Below, piece by piece: positions 31,492-41,900 of a stretch of DNA of 64,000 nucleotides. Made by a program: the position numbers and the translations under genes. Where the stretch lies: NCBI RefSeq assembly GCF_910592395.1, contig NC_088317.1, positions 5,206,001 through 5,270,000 on the forward strand, written 5' to 3'. Numbering within the stretch: position 1 is the stretch's first letter; each line of letters opens with the position of its first letter. This stretch comes from Lineus longissimus (taxonomy: Eukaryota; Nemertea; Pilidiophora; Heteronemertea; Lineidae). The notes under the pieces were generated by a model that saw nothing but the letters and a program-made list of their open reading frames with translations, did no database searches and had not been told where the DNA came from.

Positions 31492-32577
31492 ATGGAGGCT
31501 AACACAACGGTTAGTTTGCTGCCGACACGGACCTATTCTTTATTAGAAGCTCTAAAACTCCTAGGATTAAGTTGTCTGACTGGCTACACGATACAGCCCA
31601 TCTCAGATTTTCAAGACTACCTTATATTCATCCTTCAAGTCCCGATGATGCTCCTCATTACCCCCGTCGGCCTGGTTTGTAATGGTCTGGCTTTCCTTGT
31701 CATCGGCCGTCAGCGCCCGTTCACATCAACTAGTATTTTTCTCCGAGCTTTGGCTGTGGCCGACAGCATCGTTCTGACAGCTGATATTTTTCGCTTAACC
31801 ATACGTCGTTTGAACGATTACGTAATTTTGATGAGCTCATTTATGGAATTCTACCATCACGGATATGGGTATATCAAGGCATTGCGATCGTTTGGTAAGA
31901 CAGCGTCCATCTACCTCACTGTATGCGTCGCCGCCGAGCGTTTCGTAGCTGTCTGCAGGCCGTTACGGGCAAGCTCGATATGTACGAAAAGAAACGCTTA
32001 CATCGCCGTCGGGTGTGTTTTCTTCGGTTCATTTCTGTATCGAATCCCCATCCCGTTTGGGTACACCGTTAAACTCTATATCAATTATTGTGAGTTAGGT
32101 AGGATGAGACCAAAACATCTTTATTCTGCGCTTTACAACAATCCAATATACTACATTGGTTATGTGCTTATCCTTGCAATTATCATAAAAGCAGTTATAC
32201 CAATACCAATTCTCTTGTCCATTACCGCCGCGGTATTAAGGTCTCTCAGAACACCAGGTAAGGACGGAGCTAGGTTAAGACACACAGGCAATCGAAACGA
32301 AGGAACGAGTTCAGCCACAGCAAAAGTGATGGCAGTTGTGATATCATACATAATACTGGAAACGCTAGGCGCCATTTATGATTTGATGAGTATCGTCAAG
32401 AATGCCAACGACGGGTTAATTGACCCTGCGTTAAGAAATGGTCTTTATTATATAAGCTATTCTCTAGCGGAATTTAATTGCTTCATCAATTTCTTCATAT
32501 ATTGTGCTACTAGTCGACAGTTTAGGAAAGGTGTAAAGGAACTGGTCTGCATATCCAAGCCGAAATGGCGAAACTGA
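31492..32577 (+). CDS. Rhodopsin-like (class A) GPCR, cassette B
   Basis: Intact 361-residue paralog of the receptor at 7856, with the same hallmarks (Asn64, Asp91, ERF at 149-151, Pro237). TM7 reads NFFIY. Compared with A there are about 11 differences in residues 1-127 and none from about 128 to 208. Three cluster at 209-211, one lies between 212 and 292, and 16 fall within about 293-343 (end of TM6, third extracellular loop, TM7). Length, frame and TM pattern are conserved, so both forms look functional. Ligand unknown. Confidence 0.9.
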   Translation: MEANTTVSLLPTRTYSLLEALKLLGLSCLTGYTIQPISDFQDYLIFILQVPMMLLITPVGLVCNGLAFLVIGRQRPFTSTSIFLRALAVADSIVLTADIFRLTIRRLNDYVILMSSFMEFYHHGYGYIKALRSFGKTASIYLTVCVAAERFVAVCRPLRASSICTKRNAYIAVGCVFFGSFLYRIPIPFGYTVKLYINYCELGRMRPKHLYSALYNNPIYYIGYVLILAIIIKAVIPIPILLSITAAVLRSLRTPGKDGARLRHTGNRNEGTSSATAKVMAVVISYIILETLGAIYDLMSIVKNANDGLIDPALRNGLYYISYSLAEFNCFINFFIYCATSRQFRKGVKELVCISKPKWRN

Positions 32578-32720
32578 TGTCCTGCCGCACGAGCCTAACT
32601 ATTCTGTCGAAGCCATGGCTTAAAAGATCCAGTCCCATGACAAAGACTTTGATTCAGTTCCTCCATTTCATATCAAGTTTCGTAAAACAAGCTGTACTCA
32701 ATTTCTGTACTCAATTTCTT

Positions 32721-32870
32721 ATTGTGAGTAAGGTGGGATACGACCCACATATGCTTATTCTGAACTCTACTTCAATCCAATAAATACTACATTGGTTATG
32801 TGCTTATCCTTGCAATTATCATCAACGCATTTATACCAATGCCATTTCTCGTGTACATTACCTCAGCGGT
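32721..32870 (+). pseudogene. GPCR fragment (TM5 region), cassette B
   Basis: Counterpart of 9081-9232: ATTGTGAGTAAGGTGGGATA through CCAATGCCATTTCTCG, derived from the receptor's own coding sequence, with no open frame. Confidence 0.78.
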
Positions 32871-32967
32871 GACGATGACATGTGGGGAAAGGGTTAAAAC
32901 GGCAACGGTAAAAAACCCGCAAAAAGACAACATGAGAAGAAGGCAACATGAGGATAAAAGAAGTACA

Positions 32968-33014
32968 ACCGAAGTTTAAACCATTTTACTGCATAAAATG
33001 GTTTAAACTTCGGT
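32968..33014. repeat. Perfect 21-bp-arm palindrome, cassette B copy
   Basis: Identical to 9328-9374, although the flanks carry substitutions (for example CATGAGG versus CATCAGG just upstream). Confidence 0.9.
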
Positions 33015-33823
33015 TTCGTCGTGACTACTGTGTAGACGCTATTTAGCCGTTTTTGGTGCGTCTGTTTCACAAGGACCTTTGGACAGCGTTTTGTGATGCG
33101 CTAACCTATTGTTCTTCCAAATTGATCATTTCAATTGGGATCGACCGACCTTGAGCATAATTTCATCCATATTCTTCAATATTTAGAAACAGTCTTCGAT
33201 CGATGAAACTAGAGAGACTTGGCCATGATCGTCCGATATTATTGGCATTACGTTACTTTTTCTTGTTTCCGGTTTATTGAGTCACGTGATGTTACTACGA
33301 ACTGACGAGCAGTTATCACAATGAATTAAACGGCCAGGGGCCATTGTACTCACCGTATAGGTATTTGGTGGTTAGAAATTCATCCTGGTTAAGAAAGATG
33401 CTACAAGTATAGGTCAAATCAAAGTCGGTATGACATGTGATGTATCCTTGCTTGGAGTACCTACCATAAAAATATCATCTAAAAAAGTCACTAATGAGCG
33501 AGATATTGTACTTTTTACCTCTTTTAGTTTTAGCCCCCTAGTGGCCTAGTCTAGAATCAGATCGGACCGAAATTAAATGTCAGAGGTTACATGACATAGG
33601 GAGTCATGTGGTATCAAAGCTACGACGACGGACGACGACGACGACGACAGACGACGGACGACGGACACAGCGGTATTGTAGGTCACGCACATGTATTAAG
33701 CCAATCAGCTCGCGGTTGTACACGAAATAGTTCAGTTTGAGATCAATGCGAGGCCTCACCATACTCCATACTGGTTGAATGGTATATAGATTACTATTCA
33801 AAGATTCCATAGATAGTATTATT
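33015..33823. other. Cassette B spacer with repeat-family fragment
   Basis: Homologous to 9375-10265. It holds the reverse-oriented repeat with the CCACTAGGGGGC motif (33533-33545) and a shorter GAC tract (about 33621-33665). About 100 bp present in A near 9430-9530 are missing. No gene. Confidence 0.6.
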
Positions 33824-34839
33824 AGACCAGGAGCCCGTGGGGGTCTGGGTAGCTGAAAAGCGAACCAATTCTCCATTGTGTAATTCTGTTGTAGGTATGT
33901 CACAGTTCATTTATATGGAAGTCTGCCGGGCATCTGGTGGTGGGTGTGGCTGTTAGGCCTATTAGAAGGGGATGAAAAAATTGAACTAGATCAATTGGCG
34001 AGTGTACCCTTTGAAAACACTATCTCAATGTTCCCCATGCCCTGGCGTATTATGATTGGACACTGCAAGACGTAACTGATGCACGAAAATTGATCTAGAT
34101 CAACTGGAAAGCGAACCAAATGTAACCAATTGCAAAATGTTCAGTACCATCCCAGGTACCATAGTTTGGCACTGCCAGACATTTTCAGTGGTGGGGTACC
34201 CCTGCCAGACACACCCTAAGGGCCTCGCCCAAGAATTGAACTAGATCAACTGGAAAGCGAACCGAATGAAACCAATTGCAAAATGTTCAGTACCATCCCA
34301 GGTAGCATAGATGGGCACTGCCAGACATTTTCAGTGGTGGGGTACCCTGCCAGACACACCCAAAGGGCCACGCCCAAGAATTGAGCTAGATCAACTGGAA
34401 AGCGAACCGAATGAAAAAATCAATTACAAAATGTTCAGTACCATCCCAGGTAGCATAGATGGGCACTGCCAGACATTTTCAGTGGTGGGGTACCCCTGCC
34501 AGACACACCCAAATAGCCACGCCCAAGAATTGAGCTAGATCAACTGGAAAGCGAACCGAATGAAACCAATTGCAAAATGTTCAGTACCATCCCAGGTACC
34601 ATAGATGGGCACTGCCAGACATTTTCAGTGGTGGGATACCCCTTCCGGACACACCCAAAGAGCCACGCCCAAAAATTGAGCTAGATCAACTGGAAAGCGA
34701 ACCGAATGAAACCAATTGCAAAATGTTCAGTACCATCCCAGGTACCATAGATGGGCATGCAAGACATTTTCAGTTGTGGGATACCCCTGCCAGACACACC
34801 CAAAGGGCCACTGGATCTTTGCTGAACTGCGTGATAAAA

Positions 34840-35912
34840 TGAAGCAACCATGTGTGCCTGATAGGTCATGATGGTGCAGGAAATGCGGTTTCGTCAAGAG
34901 AGACTCATCAGATGCGTGTGGCGACAAAGAAATACGGTTGGATATGCAGAGGTATCCTGATAGCGGTACTGCAAGGAGTCAATTTCTCCCCTTGATTGAC
35001 CTAGAGTAGATCTTGGTCAGTCCACCCAGGCAGTATGGCCTGCTGAAGGGCGGTCTGAGCCAAGCAGTTGGCAACAAGTGGGTCTAGATGGTTAAAAGCT
35101 TAACCTGTGTGCCTAAAGAAGACACGTGAAACCGGAGAGGTTGAAACAGCTGGACAGTAAAGGAAATAATGTAAGTATACGGAGGGGAATAGTATTTAAA
35201 TGACGCGGCAATGTACGTATACTTACCTTGGGAACATGAAATCCACCGGGGCTGGGTGCACTGATGAAAGCTTCATGGAGCTGAAGCCCATTAATGATGC
35301 ACACTGAAGTGAGTACGGGGCCCTAGGCCCAAATGGTTGCGACAAAAATCGACCACTTACGAAGATGGGAGAGTGTGAGACTTCCTCATCACAGGCACTA
35401 CAGATGTGCAGTGCCAAAGCCAGAGCGCACTGGGGTGTTCCAAGACAGTGGACACCAAGGAAATGATAACAAATGCTGTTGACGTGGCAATTTGGTGTCC
35501 ACTGCGCCTGGATTTCATGTTCCCAAGGTAAGTATACGTACATTGCCACGTCATTTAAATACTATTTCCCTTCGAGTACTTATTTCCTTTACTGTCCAGC
35601 TGTTTCAACCTCTCCGGTTTCACGTGTCTTCGTTAGGCACACAGGTTAAACTTTTAACCATCTAAACCCACTTGTTGCTAACTGCTTGGCTCAGACCGCC
35701 CTTAAGCAGGCTATACTGCCTGGGTGGACTGACCAAGATCTACTCTAGGTCAATCAAGGGGAGAAATTGACTCCTTGCGGTCCCGCTATCAGGATACCTC
35801 TGTATATCCAACTGTATTTCTTTGTCGCCACACGCATCTGATGAGTCTCTCTTGACGAAACCGCATTTCCTGCACTTTCATGACCTATCAGGCACACATG
35901 GTTGCTTCATAC
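34840..35912. repeat. Large palindrome, about 0.4-kb arms
   Basis: The left arm about 34840-35246 (GAAGCAACCATGTGTGCC ... CTTGGGAACATGAAATCCA) is repeated as its reverse complement at about 35507-35912, around a 260-bp spacer. By eye the arms differ at only a few percent. The inner junctions GTATACTTACCTTGG / CCAAGGTAAGTATAC contain a GTAAGT donor-like motif. A 33-bp piece beside the right arm (about 35478-35510) recurs inverted at about 36833-36866. Confidence 0.85.
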
Positions 35913-35991
35913 CATCAGTGCACGGTGCCCAGTAGCCAAAATCCTTCATTTTGGTCCTCTCTTGTTGCCATGAGCAACAGAGCATGCAGGC

Positions 35992-36714
35992 TCAGGTCTC
36001 ATTAGGGAGTTTTTTTTGTTATTCATGCGCGGCCAACCCGTAACCGTAGTTCCTAAAATCATTGATTTCTCGGTCCTTACAGTATGTCAGCGTTGATTCA
36101 GCAGTTGTTTTGGCAAAGACATGTTTTTGTGGAGTTTCTGAAACCTAGAGCGCTACTCAATAGGCGACTAACAAGAAACTACGCATTTATACTGTTGTTG
36201 CCGACGTATGTGTACACTGAACTTGGGATGTGCGTCGGCCCCGTGTTGAAATGCCGTCCAGTGCCAGTTGGTGCGTTTTTCGCTGATTTGTGCAAAATTC
36301 AACATATCTCAAAAGTTCAATGGTTGACCCTCGATTTTTTTTTGATTTTTGTGTAGCGTAAGCAACTGTCTTTCATGGGAAAATGATCTCTGTAAGAATT
36401 ATTCAGGAAGAAATGTATAATATTTGGGGTTTTTCGTGATTGTCCGGCCCAATTGGCAATATTGCCATTTGGGATGGTGAACAGAGCTAGGAGCAAATGC
36501 GACGCTTATGATTTATTTAAAGAAATAAAATGCCCGATTGAACATCCTGCAGAATCAGGGGAATCGGGCGTTTCCAGTGATATACGACACAAATGGGTTG
36601 TCCTCATGCATTCACTTTGGAAACGCATTTTAAAATAGATGTTACGTCCCGTTAATGTGGCACGTCATCATCGCGTACATTTGGGAAAAACTCCCTAACG
36701 AGACCTCAGGCTAC
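35992..36714. mobile_element. Nested inverted-repeat element, about 0.72 kb
   Basis: The ends AGGTCTCATTAGGGAGTTTTT and the complement of AGGTCTCGTTAGGGAGTTTTT are flanked by CAGGCT on both sides (a likely 6-bp target duplication, with one extra C at the left). The right 160 bp is shared, inverted, with 28185-28345. The open frame at 36084-36356 has no motif. Confidence 0.65.
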
Positions 36715-36719
36715 GATGT

Positions 36720-36775
36720 CACTAATGACGTCACAAGGATGCCATGACGTCATCATGATGTCATGACGTCGGGTC
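36720..36775. promoter_or_regulatory. Cluster of TGACGTCA-type (CRE-like) sites
   Basis: Within about 50 bp there are ATGACGTCAC, CATGACGTCAT, ATGATGTCATG and CATGACGTCGG. Binding is unproven; the motif matches the CREB/ATF consensus. Confidence 0.4.
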
Positions 36776-37299
36776 AACAATCACAGCTGTCAGAGAGTCC
36801 CTGAATGATCTCTTCATTCAGTTGCGGTCATGCAGGCGCAGTGGACACCAAATTGCCACGTCAACATCAATAATTATCTTTCACATGGACTTCCTTCAAA
36901 TTTTGATGCGCACCTCTGAATATGATATGAACTATCACATGATACATGCACATGCTTCTTTGTCTGATACAGCGTACGTATTGATAATGTTTCATTTAAA
37001 CTGGTACGATAGTAGTAGTAGCCAGTAATTGGATTTCAAAACTTTTGTTGTTAAAATAGTTAGTAGTAGCGTCTTTTAGTTCTGATATGCGAGTCATTGA
37101 AATTTATGTTAATGTACACATGCGCCATTAACAAGTATTTAACAGCCTGCCGCAATACATAATTGGCCATGATAAATATGCAACCCAGTCTCATTCGACT
37201 CCGTACCTTTATATGCACTGACATTCAGATTTATGAATATGACTAATAAGGGAGAATATCAGTGTTATTGTCATTCCTTCATCACTGTATATTCAGTGA
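36776..37299. other. Core of long-inverted-repeat element, no gene
   Basis: AT-rich sequence between the CRE-like cluster and the right arm, with the inverted 33-bp piece near 36833-36866. Nothing else recognised. Confidence 0.5.
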
Positions 37300-37992
37300 G
37301 GCCCTTTGGGTGTATCTGGTAGGGGTACCCTACCACTGAAAATGTCTGGCGATGCCCATCTATGATATCTGGGATTGTACTGAACATTTTGCAATTGGTT
37401 TCATTCGGTTCGCTTTCCCGTTGATCAAGCTCAATCCTTGGGCGTGGCCCTTTGAGTGTGTCTGGCAGGGGTACCCCACCACTGAAAATGTCTGGCAGTG
37501 CCCAACTATGGTACCTGGGATGGTACTGAACATTTTGCAATTGGTTTCATTCGGTTCGCTTTCCAGTTGATCTAGTTCAATTCTTGGGCGAGGCCCTTTG
37601 GGTGTGTCCGGCAGGGGTACCCCACCACTGAAAACGTCTGGCAGTGCCCAACTATGGTACCTGGGATGGTACTGAACATTTTGCAATTGGTTACATTTGG
37701 TTCGCTTTCCAGTTGATCTAGATCAATTTTCGTGCATCAGTTACGTCTTGCAGTGTCCAATCATAATACGCCAGGGCATGGGGAACATTGAGATAGTGTT
37801 TTCAAAGGGTACACTTGCCAGTTGATCGAGTTCAATTTTTTCATCCCCTTCTAATAGGCCTCACAGCCACACCCACCACCAGATGCACGGCAGACTTCCA
37901 TATAAATGAACTGTGACATACCTACAACAGAATTACACAATGGAGAATTGGTTCGCTTTTCAGCTACCCTGACCCCCACGGGCTCCTGGTCT

Positions 37993-38409
37993 ATATTTCC
38001 AGTAGATGATGGCTAACATCAGAGTTTAAGGAGTTTAATTAAAACCCTACACCGTTCGTTAAAGATTTTGAATTTGTAATTGAATTTAAAAATGTCCAAT
38101 TGCAGAATTACATTCTAAATTTAAATTTCACCATTGCCGTTGTCACAGTGGAGACTGATATACAAATACTATGAATACCAAGTTTCAACAAATTTGTATT
38201 CACAATAACTGCACTACGGCATTGTGTATTAGTGGATTTCTATGTAACCGGACCACAAGTGATTACGAACGGCGTAGGCCTTTAAGAGGTTTTTAATGTT
38301 TATGTTTTTATAAGGATTTAGAGTTACATTAGTGCCTTTGCGTGCCTTGTCTGGAAGCTGAGCACTGTGACTGTCAATACATTTAGGGTCAATATGTGCA
38401 ATCGTCCGC
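37993..38409. other. Cassette B spacer after the long-inverted-repeat element
   Basis: Continuation of cassette sequence matching 10275-10672 in A (TTCCAGTAGATGATGGCTAA...). No gene recognised. Confidence 0.55.
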
Positions 38410-38630
38410 TGTCACCAGTGTGAAGACTCGGCTCTTCCGTCGACTTATATTATGAATTAACAAGGAAGCTCACCTTTCTAATTGTGGTGGATCCACTTTA
38501 TTGACACTGATATAACACGTCGTTCCCCTTCTCATCACACTACTCTTAACACGCCACTTGTATAATCTTCAGAATTCCAGGAATGATGCAGTGACCAAGG
38601 ACTACTAAGGAGCCCCGGATCACCACAACA
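38410..38630. mobile_element. 221-bp LTR-like insertion in cassette B
   Basis: It begins TGTCACCAGTG and ends CACCACAACA, so it has TG/CA-type ends, and it is missing from A (CCGCTTAGACATGGAG). No clear target duplication. About 55 bp (38560-38615) are similar to the reverse complement of about 7131-7186. It may be a solo LTR of an unidentified element. Confidence 0.4.
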
Positions 38631-39112
38631 TGGAGAGGCGTTCGTGTTGCAAAAACGTGGCGATTGTGTTCTTTCTAACTGCAGCTCGATGGCGGACGAC
38701 GGACTGTACACCACGTTATGTTTCCACCTCGCTGGTTGATATGGTCACACTCATCGAAAAACAGCATTTGCTAATCGGAGAACATCCAATCCAATCAAGT
38801 ATCATTATCTCCCCTTTTTTTCGCCGGGAGTCTAAAGATTATCCCACACGTGAAGCTGGGTTTATTCAATGCCTGACACTGGCACTGGCACTGAATAGTA
38901 TTGGAGATGAGTTTAATTTTCTGTTTGAATGCAATGCTCTAACTGGCCTAAGAAGAGAATTCATCCTTAGATATTACAGAACTCATTATAATGCATTGAA
39001 GTTCTCTGAACTACTGAACACACAAAGAAAGTGGCTTTTGGTCAACGTAGCCAAATTCATCCATGAAGATTTTAAACTGTACTGTTCCCTTCCTGATGTT
39101 CATGCAGACTAA
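38630..39112 (+). CDS. Open frame resembling a non-LTR retrotransposon C-terminal tail
   Basis: 160 codons. The segment GDEFNFLFECNALTGLRREF with following RYYRTHYNALKF resembles the tail that follows reverse transcriptase in several animal LINE families, but the expected preceding Cys pair is not clear and no RT lies upstream. The start codon is formed exactly at the edge of the 38410-38630 insertion. The A copy has stops. Most likely a remnant that happens to be open. Confidence 0.35.
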   Translation: MERRSCCKNVAIVFFLTAARWRTTDCTPRYVSTSLVDMVTLIEKQHLLIGEHPIQSSIIISPFFRRESKDYPTREAGFIQCLTLALALNSIGDEFNFLFECNALTGLRREFILRYYRTHYNALKFSELLNTQRKWLLVNVAKFIHEDFKLYCSLPDVHAD

Positions 39113-39683
39113 TGTACTAAGGCACTACATAAATATACGTGTAGAATCCTTTTTCTCCCGGACATTCTTTCCTCGGACACTTCAAACTACTACACCGGTG
39201 CATCTAGACTTCAAAGCCAAAATCTTACAAGGAGGAGACTTTAGGATTGACATTCACAGCCGGTAAGTCGGCATGAAATATTCGTGGTTTGACGCAAATT
39301 GTGAAACAGCAGGAATAAGTTATAAAATTGTGGAATATATATACGTTCGTTTAGTATTGCGATATGAATACACGTAGATCTATAATCGATAAACATTTTC
39401 CAGTACAATATTTTTGGACACTTTCCCCATTTATTCATACATAAACTAGGGCCTACATGTATATGAAAAAAAGCTTGAATGCATTTACGAAACAAGAGTT
39501 CAGAGAGATAATACGGAACGTGAAAAGTTGAGATTCAAAGGGTGACTGGAAGGTGCTTAACGATTGTACTAAGAAGAAGCAAGATATACCACCAGTTGGT
39601 ACTGATATATTCTAACCACTTCAAAATGTTAAATGCCCTTTGCCTGATACGCCGGTACCACCAAGGGGCGGCAAAACAAACCA
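39113..39683. other. Cassette B, right end
   Basis: Homologous to 28874-29450. Includes the conserved CACAGCCG / GTAAGT donor-like site (39263-39268) and, from about 39627, the left end of the MITE seen whole at 29399-29829. Sequence breaks off at the BEL 5' LTR. Confidence 0.6.
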
Positions 39684-40008
39684 TGTGACCGCTGTGAGCG
39701 GAATTAGTAGTTTTATTTTTGAATTTCACAGGTTCCAACTTTTTCCGCCGTTTTGGAGTAGCCGGAGGGGGCGCTCAAGTGCTTTCGCCCAGAGATCAAG
39801 CATGAGTTTTATCTAATATTTTGTCTTCGCTTTGATGTGAAATTTACAACTGCAAAAAGAGAATATGCCGGGAAAGAGGTATATATTAAGAAAGGTAAAT
39901 GTATAAAGACTACACTGAATGCATTAAAGTTGCATACTTGGCCGTAAGTGAGGCCTGTAGATGGGTTTTTATGATGCGTCTCGTGCGTTTATTCCCTCAA
40001 GATAGTGT
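39684..40008 (+). repeat. BEL 5' LTR
   Basis: TGTGACCGCTGTGAGCGG to CAAGATAGTGT, 325 bp, matching the 3' LTR with about 8-10 differences. That is about 3 percent divergence and implies the insertion is much older than the 42.75-kb duplication. Confidence 0.85.
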
Positions 40009-40369
40009 GCCCGGTCGCCGCCAGGTAGCCCTAGCATCTTGACAGATGTGTGGATTGTTGAGTCCTAGGCTTGTTCGAACTTTATGAGAAGACTTGAGGT
40101 CTGACTTACTATTATTCTAGGCCCACTAGGTATTTTGGGTTGTTTTCACTTGCAGCTCATCCATTCCCGGAACTTGTTGACTGTTGTCATGTGTTTTATG
40201 TTTTGTTATCATTCTGTATTTACAGTTTTACGTCAAATCCGGCGTCCAATTGGAGTCATTAAAGAGAAAGGAGAATTTAGACAGAACACGTTTTATTTGG
40301 ATTCTTTCGTAACACGCTAGCAGTGACAGTAAAACTCTCCGTGCCACTGATGTAAAGGCGAAGACAAGA
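40009..40369. other. BEL leader
   Basis: Non-coding region between LTR and gag. No clear TGG-initial primer-binding site directly after the LTR (sequence reads GCCCGGTCGCCGCCAGG). The open frame at 40135-40320 has no motif. Confidence 0.5.
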
Positions 40370-41900
40370 TGTATGGTGAAGATGATGATCAGCTCGAGGG
40401 ACTGAATGCCCTAGCCGAAGCCGCTGGACGCCATACTCGGAGACGGAGCCAGACGGGCAACGACGCCCTTACGCTGGCCACCATGCGTGAATGTGAGTTA
40501 AGGGAGGAATAGCCAGACGGGACATTGAACTCGAGAAACTTAGGCTCAGTAGTGAGCTAGTAAGAGCAAGATCAGAACTAGACCTAGCACGTGCTACAGC
40601 TGCTCGGGCTGATGGTCATCAGCCACGTGAAGATATCGCTACAGTAATAGCCTCTCTTGCTGATGTGTTGCGTGATCAGCATCATGGCTTGCCTAGGAAG
40701 GAGCCAGAGGTGTTTAAGGGGGACATTTTTGCCTTCCCAGTTTGGCTCAACTCGTATCGTGTGCTGATAGACGAGTGATGCCCTAGTGTCGCTGATCATA
40801 ACTATTATCTAGGTAAATACACCGGGGGTGAAGCGAGAAAAAGTATCGAGGGACTACTTGCCGTTAACAACAGCGAGTCCTACGACAAGGCAATGAGAAT
40901 CCTTAGCCACAGATTTGGCGATAAACTGAAGTTGGCGAAATCGTTCAGAGAGAGAATTGAGAAGTGGCCGCCTGTAAAATTCAGAGATGGTAAAGCCTTG
41001 CGGGATTTGGCAGACCTCTTGGTTCAGTGCGAGACAGCAATGTCTACCCTTAGTCAACTCAAAGTTCTAGACGACCCGTGTGAGCAGCAAAAGATCATCG
41101 ACAGGTTGCCACGTGGCATCCAGGATAAGTGGCTGGCCATTGTGGATAGGTGGCTCTATGATGACGATGATGATGTTGTGCATGACGACTATCCCCCTTT
41201 CTCCAGACGCATCGCCTGCAACCCACTCGTCGACAGGTCCCGCTAGACATTAGCGCAGCCCGTGAAGACAGCATCACATGACCATGGGAGACATGTGGTT
41301 CCTAATCCTAGGAACTCCACTACCAAGACGACAGCGTCTACATTTGCCTCTTCTTCGAATGATGGTGCAAAGGCAGCCGACAAGCCAGCTTCCTCCAACT
41401 ACGTCTATGTCAAATGTGTCCCTTGCCCTGGATCCCACAGCCTGGATTTCTGCCCTGATTTCAAGAAACTGAACCTTAAAGAGAGACTGAACACTGTTAA
41501 AAAACATGGCTTTTGTTTGGGATGTTTTAAGTGGGGCCATAGGGTTCGAGATTGTAAACATAAGCGTAGGTGTGATAAGTGTGAACGTCTACATCCCACT
41601 TTGTTGCATGATAATTCATATAGGCCTAGTACTACTAGTAGTAGCGGTAACGCTGTCCAGAGTGTAGTTTCTCATCGTACCGAGTCTGGTGATGTTAGCG
41701 GGCCTGACTGTTCCTGGCACTCACTGATTGTGCCTGTACTCCTACACCATGAAGGCAATGCAGAGAACTGTGTGCTAGTGTATGCACTCTTGGATGAGCA
41801 GTCAGACGCCTGTTACATTATTGACTCTGTGCTTGAGAAAGTTGGTGTAGATGGTGAGAAAGTTGACTTGAGACTGGCTACTGTTCTTGGTGAAGACACT
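40370..41900 (+). pseudogene. BEL gag and protease region (broken)
   Basis: The start at 40370 (MYGEDDDQLEGL) is followed after about 45 codons by a frameshift near 40500. The remaining gag is in one frame with a TGA at 40776 and a TAG at 41244. It shows the BEL gag domain (PEVFKGDIFAFPVWLNSY, DRLPRGIQDKW) and zinc knuckles (CLGCFKWGHRVRDC, CDKCERLHPTLLH). A protease-like segment follows, LLDEQSDACYI, where the family usually has D-x-G/x-S. The frame is stopped by TGA on entering M1 at 41904. Confidence 0.85.

Larger units (their letters stand above)
33824..37992. mobile_element. Long-inverted-repeat (foldback-like) element, 4.17 kb
   Basis: Inverted arms start AGACCAGGAGCCCGTGGGGG at the left, complementary at the right end, and match closely for several hundred bp. 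Each arm contains tandem copies of a roughly 147-bp subrepeat (TTGCAAAATGTTCAGTACCA): five at the left (near 34132, 34275, 34425, 34570, 34716) and three at the right (37300-37690). The core holds another large palindrome and a nested element. Cassette A has the empty site (CATTATTTCCAG near 10275). No transposase frame was found. Arms with internal tandem repeats are typical of foldback elements. Confidence 0.8.

Noticed and set aside
38410-38630. Solo LTR with confident identity
   Set aside because: TG/CA ends are present but there is no target duplication and no matching element in the window, so it is only called LTR-like.
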